Shown: piece after piece, positions 6,858-10,982 of the stretch
How positions within the stretch are numbered: position 1 is the stretch's first letter
Layout: every line of letters begins with the position of its first letter
From: an uncultured bacterium
Lineage (GTDB): Bacteria > Desulfobacterota > WTBG01
DNA length: 10,982 nt
Reading direction: 5' to 3'
Assembly (NCBI GenBank): GCA_938024025.1
Contig: CALJBY010000314.1
Span: 1-10,982, forward strand
Program-made: the position numbers and the translations under genes
Notes under the pieces: generated by a model
Databases searched by the model: none
Told to the model about the DNA's origin: nothing
Seen by the model: the letters and a program-made list of their open reading frames with translations, nothing else

Positions 6858-7475
6858 ATGGAGAGAGCTGTTTTTGTTGATAGAGACGGGGTGATAAGTG
6901 AAGAAGTTGGCTATCTTGGGGATAGGGACCACTTGCGGCTTATCCCTAACTCTGCAGAGGCTGTAAAGCTGGTTAATCAGAGTGGGTTAAAGATTATTGC
7001 CATTACCAATCAGTCTGGCATTGCACGGGGATATTTCTCCGAGGAGATGCTCGGCCACATTCACCGGAAAATGGAACAGCTCTTATCAGACCAGGGTGCG
7101 TTCCTTGACGGTATCTACTACTGTCCACACCATCCGGAAGGCACGGTAGAAGCCTATCGCATGGAGTGTGATTGCCGGAAACCTGCTGCCGGCCTACTCA
7201 CTAGGGCCGCACAAGAACATTCTATTGATGTCTCTTCCTCCTATCTGGTTGGTGATAAGCGTACCGACATAGAATGTGCGCACCGTGCAGGTGCACAGGG
7301 GATTCTCGTATTAACCGGTTATGGCAAGGATGAGCTCAGGAAGATCAACAGTGCGGCTTTGGCACAACCTGCATACGTCGCGGCAGATTTGCGGGATGCG
7401 GTACAGTGGATTATAAAGGAAAAAACGAGTGGGAAGCCGGGAGATCCTCATCATAAAATTGAGTGCAATCGGTGA
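6858..7475 (+). CDS. gmhB: D-glycero-D-manno-heptose 1,7-bisphosphate 7-phosphatase
   Basis: GmhB removes the 7-phosphate from heptose 1,7-bisphosphate, a cytosolic step towards ADP-heptose for the LPS inner core. The 205-residue protein is a HAD phosphatase of the HisB-N type. It has Asp8 and Asp10 in VDRDG, Thr50 in ITNQSG, and Asp133 and Asp137 in VGDKRTD. The zinc loop is complete, with Cys89, His91, Cys104 and Cys106 (E. coli C92, H94, C107, C109). GmhB is expected to supply substrate to the heptosyltransferase encoded next. It is tightly linked to purB (3 bases). Its last ~15 codons overlap the next gene by 47 bases in another frame, so the C-terminal tail is probably not conserved. Histidinol-phosphate phosphatase is the nearest alternative, but the neighbours favour heptose synthesis. 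Confidence 0.92.
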   Translation: MERAVFVDRDGVISEEVGYLGDRDHLRLIPNSAEAVKLVNQSGLKIIAITNQSGIARGYFSEEMLGHIHRKMEQLLSDQGAFLDGIYYCPHHPEGTVEAYRMECDCRKPAAGLLTRAAQEHSIDVSSSYLVGDKRTDIECAHRAGAQGILVLTGYGKDELRKINSAALAQPAYVAADLRDAVQWIIKEKTSGKPGDPHHKIECNR

Positions 7476-8610
7476 TGTGGTGCACACGCTGCCATCCCTT
7501 ACTGCTCTGCACCAGCATTTTCCAGAAGCAAACATATCATGGCTGGTTGAAGAGGAAGCAGGTGCGTTGCTCACCCATCACCCCTATCTTAAGAGGGTGA
7601 TCGTTTTAAAACGGAAACGGTGGCTCAAAAACCTCAAGCACGTTTCTCTCTGGTATGCTACCGCACAGGATGTGGTGAGCTTTATAAAGGAATTGAGGTC
7701 GACGAACTATGATCTGATCATAGACTTTCAGGGGTTACTGAAAAGCGGGGTGCTCGTCCTGCTGAGCAGGGGAAGAAGGAAAGCAGGCTATGATAAAACG
7801 CGGGAGCTGAGCTACTGCTTTCTTAATGAAAGGATCCCTCCCGATTCCATGGACAACCATGCGGTAGAGAGAAACAGTAACCTGGTAAAAGCTCTGGGGG
7901 CTTCTCTGTCCGGTGCTCCCGGTGACGGTGCCTCTTCTTCACAAACGCCGCACTGTGTATGGCAGAATGAAAACACAACCGTGATGAAGCAACCGCTTCA
8001 CTACGGGCATCATGGTCACGACGGTTGTACCATTGTAATTACCGAAGAGGAGAAGAAGAACGTTACCTGCTTTTTGCGTGATCAACAACTCTCTCTCGAT
8101 AAACGACTGGTGATTGTACATGCGCAGGCCCGCTGGGACACTAAACGGTGGGCTCCCCGGAAGATAGCAGAATTGTCTGACCGGCTGATTGAAGGGTACG
8201 GTGCACACATCATTTTTACCGGTGGGAAAGATGACACTCCCGCTAGTGAAGAGATTGTAACCCTCATGCGGCATACGGCTGTTAATGCTTCGGGGAAGAC
8301 CACCCTCAAAGAGCTTGCCTACCTTCTGAAGCACGCGAAGCTTATGATTACAACAGATTCGGGTCCTATGCATATTGCAGCTGCAATGGGGACACCTGTC
8401 GTGGCTCTCTTTGGTCCCACGGCCCCCTGGAGAACAGGGCCGTACACGGATAATGCACTTATTGTGAGCACGCACCTTCCCTGTAGCCCCTGCTTCAAGA
8501 GAAAGTGTGACAGGGAAAAAACCTGTATGCAGGAGATTTCGGTAGCTGCTGTACTCGCTGCAGTAGATGAACAGATGGGACCTAACCACACACGTGCTCA
8601 TACCCTATGA
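7429..8610 (+). CDS. waaC: Glycosyltransferase family 9, ADP-heptose:LPS heptosyltransferase (WaaC-like)
   Basis: Enzymes of this family transfer L-glycero-D-manno-heptose from ADP-heptose to the inner core of LPS at the cytosolic face of the inner membrane. The start is GTG 7429, preceded at 8 bases by AAGGA (7416-7420) inside gmhB, giving 393 residues. The N-terminal motif KLSAIGDVVHTLPSL contains Asp16, the position of the catalytic base in WaaC, and IIDFQGLLKS (97-106) also resembles WaaC. TTDSGPMHIAAAMG (308-321) and GPTAPWRTGP form the ADP-heptose site of GT9 enzymes. A cysteine-rich CSPCFKRKC segment (352-360) is common in GT9. The protein is longer than E. coli WaaC (about 320) partly because of an insert near residues 157-199 that is rich in Gly, Ser and His. 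WaaC rather than WaaF is inferred from motif resemblance. Confidence 0.88.
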   Translation: MGSREILIIKLSAIGDVVHTLPSLTALHQHFPEANISWLVEEEAGALLTHHPYLKRVIVLKRKRWLKNLKHVSLWYATAQDVVSFIKELRSTNYDLIIDFQGLLKSGVLVLLSRGRRKAGYDKTRELSYCFLNERIPPDSMDNHAVERNSNLVKALGASLSGAPGDGASSSQTPHCVWQNENTTVMKQPLHYGHHGHDGCTIVITEEEKKNVTCFLRDQQLSLDKRLVIVHAQARWDTKRWAPRKIAELSDRLIEGYGAHIIFTGGKDDTPASEEIVTLMRHTAVNASGKTTLKELAYLLKHAKLMITTDSGPMHIAAAMGTPVVALFGPTAPWRTGPYTDNALIVSTHLPCSPCFKRKCDREKTCMQEISVAAVLAAVDEQMGPNHTRAHTL

Positions 8611-8689
8611 CGTGAGATTCAAGAGATACATGAACGAGAAAAAGCAGCCATCCTATATACTGCATGGCTGAGTGAAAGGAGATACAGGT

Positions 8690-9631
8690 ATGCGATCGCT
8701 GGTTACCGGAGTGGCAGGATTTATTGGTTCACATCTCGCAGAACGATTACTGCAGGAAAACCATCATGTGGTGGGCGTTGACTGTTTTACGGATTACTAC
8801 GCAAAGTCTCTTAAGAAAGCTAACGTAAAGAGGCTGTTAAAGGAACCGGATTTTTCCTTCGTAGAGGAAAATCTTCTCACCGCGAGATTACCTGAACTGC
8901 TCAAGGATTGTGATTACATATTCCACCAGGCTGCCCAGGCCGGCGTGCGCTCGAGTTGGGGAGCAGAATTTGAGATCTATACGTCCCTTAATGTACTGGC
9001 TACCCAGAGGTTGCTTGAGGCCTGCAAGGGATTGAACATCAGGAAATTTATTTATGCCTCTTCTTCCTCGGTGTATGGTGACGCTCAAGAGCTTCCCCTA
9101 AGAGAAGAAAGTATACTGAAGCCAGTTTCTCCCTATGGAGTCACCAAGCTTGCTGCTGAACAGCTCTGCTATTCCTATTGGAAAAATTATCAGATTCCAA
9201 CCAGCTCGCTTCGCTACTTTACCGTGTATGGACCCCGCCAGAGGCCGGATATGGCATTTCATAGATTTATGAGGGCCCTCTTAGATGGTGAACCCATTGA
9301 AATCTATGGTGATGGAAAACAGACAAGAGATTTTACCTTTGTATCTGACATCGTTAATGGTAACCTGTTGGCGATGCAGAGCGCTCTGGTGGGAGGTGTC
9401 TTTAATCTTGGCGGCGGTTCCCGGGTTGTGCTCAATGATGTGCTGGAAACCGTTCAGCAGGTGGCGGGGAAAGGTGCGAAGATAGTCTACCGAGATGTTC
9501 AGAGAGGAGATGTGATGCACACACTGGCTGACACCAGCAAGGCCATGAGTGAGCTGGCTTACAGGCCGCAGGTTGATTTGAGCACAGGGCTCAAGGAGCA
9601 GTGGGAGTGGTTACGGGAAACCTTCTCATAG
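8690..9631 (+). CDS. NAD-dependent sugar-nucleotide epimerase/dehydratase (extended SDR)
   Basis: This is an extended short-chain dehydrogenase that uses a bound NAD to change a nucleotide-linked sugar in the cytosol. The 313 residues begin with the Rossmann motif GVAGFIG (7-13), with Asp31 at the end of the second strand for NAD preference. The active site shows the serine cluster in YASSSSVYG (122-130) and Tyr149/Lys153 in SPYGVTK. RYFTVYGPRQRPDMA (175-189) and GDGKQTRDF are typical of UDP-sugar 4-epimerases, UDP-glucuronate epimerases and related enzymes. ATG 8690 is chosen because AAGGAG (8676-8681) lies 8 bases upstream; an in-frame GTG at 8672 sits before that site. It lies 79 bases after the heptosyltransferase and probably supplies a sugar for LPS core or surface polysaccharide. 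The exact substrate cannot be told from these motifs. Confidence 0.88.
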   Translation: MRSLVTGVAGFIGSHLAERLLQENHHVVGVDCFTDYYAKSLKKANVKRLLKEPDFSFVEENLLTARLPELLKDCDYIFHQAAQAGVRSSWGAEFEIYTSLNVLATQRLLEACKGLNIRKFIYASSSSVYGDAQELPLREESILKPVSPYGVTKLAAEQLCYSYWKNYQIPTSSLRYFTVYGPRQRPDMAFHRFMRALLDGEPIEIYGDGKQTRDFTFVSDIVNGNLLAMQSALVGGVFNLGGGSRVVLNDVLETVQQVAGKGAKIVYRDVQRGDVMHTLADTSKAMSELAYRPQVDLSTGLKEQWEWLRETFS

Positions 9632-9712
9632 AGGCTACTCCTCAAAACGAGCGGGCCTGCAGGCTGGAATGATTTTTACCAAAAACCGAAAAAACTTACG
9701 GAGGAAGATACT

Positions 9713-9901
9713 ATGGCACTGAGCAAGGAACTGTTGGATATTCTCGCCTGCCCCAAATGTGTGAGGGAACCGGATTGCACAGGGGATTTGGAATATCGTG
9801 AGCAAGAACAGAAGCTCATTTGTCACCACTGCAAGCTTGCATACGATATAAAAGATGATATTCCCGTTATGTTGATTGATGAGGCGTCGCCCGTTAGCTA
9901 G
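9713..9901 (+). CDS. Trm112-like small zinc-ribbon protein (UPF0434/YcaR type)
   Basis: The 62-residue protein starts with ATG 9713 behind GGAGG (9700-9704). It has the family opening [12 protein letters not shown], a second knuckle ICHHC and the typical ending IPVMLIDEA. Four cysteines (13, 16, 37, 40) can bind zinc. The linker between the pairs contains an extra Cys22. In eukaryotes Trm112 activates methyltransferases; bacterial relatives often sit beside LPS genes and their role is not settled. It is the last gene of the rightward run, 81 bases after the epimerase gene. Its stop codon overlaps the end of the convergent kinase-like gene by 8 bases. Confidence 0.85.
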   Translation: MALSKELLDILACPKCVREPDCTGDLEYREQEQKLICHHCKLAYDIKDDIPVMLIDEASPVS

Positions 9902-10802
9902 CTGGGTTTTTGATTCTCTGTGCCGTGAAGCTACCCATCATCCACTTTGCCCTCCTCAGCCTGAGGAGGAAGCTATAGAGCTTTATATTTTTATGAAATA
10001 AATCATATACATCGCTATTATACTTAAAGTATTCTTTGAATAATCTACATTGGTCTCCCCTGGTTATTCTACCCCCCCCTAACTTATACTTCTCAATGGA
10101 ACGGTTAAACCTGAGCAGGTTTTTGAGCTTTTCTTTGGGAGTAAGGATATCTTTACACATTGCTTTGTCGAAGTCGATGATGAAGATTTCGGGAGTGTCT
10201 TCCCCGTGAACTTTTTGGATGAGAATATTTTTAAGGTGTAAATCACGGTGGTATATGCCTCCCCGGTGCATAGTAACAAACGCCCGTGCCACGGCTTCAA
10301 AGAGAAACGCTTTTTCTTTAAATCGTTGTTGGGGTGGTTTCTGGGGCAGCCTGTCAAAAAAGGTTATTAAATCAATGCATTCAGGAATTTCCAGGGAAAA
10401 GAGGTAGGTGCGGTAAAGGGGCCCTAAAACCTTATAGTGAGCAGCCGCAAGCATTTCAGTTGTCTTAATGCCCTTTGTAAGGATGTGTGCATTGGCGATC
10501 ATTTCTCTGAAAGGGCGTTTCCCACCCCAGAAAATATCTTTGTTGATAAACCGTAGCAGTCCACCACGCATGCACTGTTTAGCCACCATTCGTTTACCGT
10601 TGCTTTCCTGAATCAGAATGGCAGGCAGCAATCCACGTCCCTTGTACTGTTTATCTGTTGTATGATGTGCAGCGATGAGTGTGTGCGGTTGAGAGATACC
10701 CTGCCTGAGCAGCGTTTCTTTAAATGCGTTTTTAATTACAAGGGTTAGCTTACCATCTTTAATAAGGCTGCAGGATTGAGGAACTTCAATTTCTTTGGAC
10801 AT
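9894..10802 (-). CDS. Lipopolysaccharide kinase-like protein (KdkA/WaaP/InaA group)
   Basis: The 302-residue protein has the core of a eukaryotic-type kinase fold as seen in Kdo and heptose kinases of [16 protein letters not shown] (72-84) resembles the strand-3 lysine region (Lys75) and the RGGL turn of Kdo kinases. Glu100 in KRPFREM may be the helix-C partner. [11 protein letters not shown] (184-194) is the catalytic loop with Asp187 and Asn192, and IIDFDKA (208-214) carries the metal-binding Asp210. The enzyme would phosphorylate a sugar of the LPS core on the cytosolic side, using ATP. This fits the heptose genes that converge on it. Start ATG 10802 has only a weak AAGG upstream. Its end overlaps the zinc-ribbon gene tail to tail by 8 bases. 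The precise acceptor sugar is not readable, and a generic InaA-like kinase is the alternative. Confidence 0.78.
   Translation of the reverse strand: MSKEIEVPQSCSLIKDGKLTLVIKNAFKETLLRQGISQPHTLIAAHHTTDKQYKGRGLLPAILIQESNGKRMVAKQCMRGGLLRFINKDIFWGGKRPFREMIANAHILTKGIKTTEMLAAAHYKVLGPLYRTYLFSLEIPECIDLITFFDRLPQKPPQQRFKEKAFLFEAVARAFVTMHRGGIYHRDLHLKNILIQKVHGEDTPEIFIIDFDKAMCKDILTPKEKLKNLLRFNRSIEKYKLGGGRITRGDQCRLFKEYFKYNSDVYDLFHKNIKLYSFLLRLRRAKWMMGSFTAQRIKNPAS
9951..9993 (+). terminator. Double hairpin plus T-run, possible terminator of the purB-Trm112 operon
   Basis: The plus strand shows a perfect GC-rich inverted repeat, CCTCCTCA-GCC-TGAGGAGG (9951-9969), followed at once by AAGCT-ATAG-AGCTT (9970-9983) and a T-rich tract TATATTTTTA. 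This lies about 50 bases past the zinc-ribbon stop and inside the 3' end of the convergent kinase gene. A terminator reading on the plus strand is likely; no T-run follows the hairpin on the minus strand. Confidence 0.5.
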
Positions 10803-10981
10803 GGAGTGGCCTTATATTTTTTCTTGAGTCGGATACGTTTGAGGTCTGTGCGTATCCTTCTTTTACCGCAAGCAGTTTCTTGAGAGATTATGAAGAACGT
10901 AACAAATGCTTTTGCAGATATGAAGCGCCCTTGTTCGTTAATCGACTGACCCAGGTAACGATCGGGGGGGAAGATTCTCTG
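10745..10981 (-). other. Open frame entering from the right edge, coding status unclear
   Basis: A minus-strand frame is open from the right edge (10981) to a TAA at 10747-10745, 78 codons that overlap the first part of the kinase-like gene. The peptide is basic in its second half (RIRTDLKRIRLKKK) and is not recognised. A second minus frame runs from the edge to a TAA at 10890-10888 (30 residues), which would leave the inverted repeat in a proper intergenic gap. Either could be the end of a gene outside the window, and sequence alone does not decide between them. Confidence 0.25.
10831..10857. promoter_or_regulatory. Inverted repeat upstream of the kinase-like gene
   Basis: GGATACG (10831-10837) and CGTATCC (10851-10857) form a perfect 7-base stem with a 13-base loop, ending 28 bases before the kinase start codon. 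It could be an operator or leader hairpin for the kinase gene, or the end signal of the gene upstream. On the plus strand it is followed by TTCTTTT. Its role is undecided. Confidence 0.4.
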
Positions 10982-10982
10982 G

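Noticed and set aside
6270..6932. A long minus-strand open frame opposite purB (220 codons).
   Set aside because: It is antisense to the highly conserved purB coding sequence, and the peptide shows no domain features.
7939..8601. A long minus-strand open frame opposite the heptosyltransferase (220 codons).
   Set aside because: It is antisense to a clear GT9 gene, has a cysteine-rich random composition and has no recognisable motif.
8633..8674. A 13-codon ATG frame (MNEKKQPSYILHG) between the heptosyltransferase and epimerase genes.
   Set aside because: It has no ribosome site and is very short, so it cannot be told from chance.
9655..9664. GCCTGCAGGC-like palindrome after the epimerase gene as a terminator.
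   Set aside because: The palindrome has no usable loop and no proper T-run directly after it, and the next gene appears to be in the same operon.

Overview
The window comes from a Gram-negative bacterium with a lipopolysaccharide (LPS) outer membrane. It carries apolipoprotein N-acyltransferase, heptose biosynthesis and transfer genes and a probable LPS-core kinase. Base composition is moderate (about half G+C by eye) and the genes are packed like a normal chromosome. No transposase, phage gene, tRNA, rRNA or CRISPR array was seen. Taxonomy cannot be fixed from sequence alone. The protein types would fit a deltaproteobacterial, Nitrospirota or anammox-like lineage, but this is only an impression.

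Left part (1-3195, minus strand): an operon-like run read leftwards as lnt, prfB, then an M48/Ste24-type membrane protease cut by the window edge. prfB is the classical recoded release factor 2 gene, with an in-frame TGA at codon 25 and a +1 frameshift giving 364 residues. Its recoding site differs from the textbook version in several ways. Middle (3196-3431): a divergent control region with two good sigma-70-like promoters, one for lnt and one for a plus-strand fatty-acyl-CoA ligase (3432-5102). A small palindrome sits midway between the two -35 boxes.

Next comes a 444-base non-coding stretch (5103-5546) built around six copies of a heptamer, CACAGAG or its complement, in a mirror-symmetric layout. 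It is followed by a plus-strand run: purB, gmhB, a WaaC-like heptosyltransferase, a sugar-nucleotide epimerase/dehydratase and a small Trm112-like zinc-ribbon protein (5547-9901). gmhB makes the heptose phosphate precursor, the GT9 enzyme transfers heptose to the inner core, and the epimerase probably supplies another sugar. On the opposite strand, tail to tail and overlapping by 8 bases, lies an LPS/Kdo-kinase-like gene (9894-10802). A terminator-like double hairpin for the plus-strand operon lies inside its 3' end.

Most of the window is conventional housekeeping and envelope biosynthesis. I did not find an undescribed multi-gene system. The points most worth a second look are the altered RF2 recoding site with the matching SPF-to-SPY change, the symmetric heptamer element, the divergent promoter region, the antisense terminator, and an unusual insertion in the heptosyltransferase.
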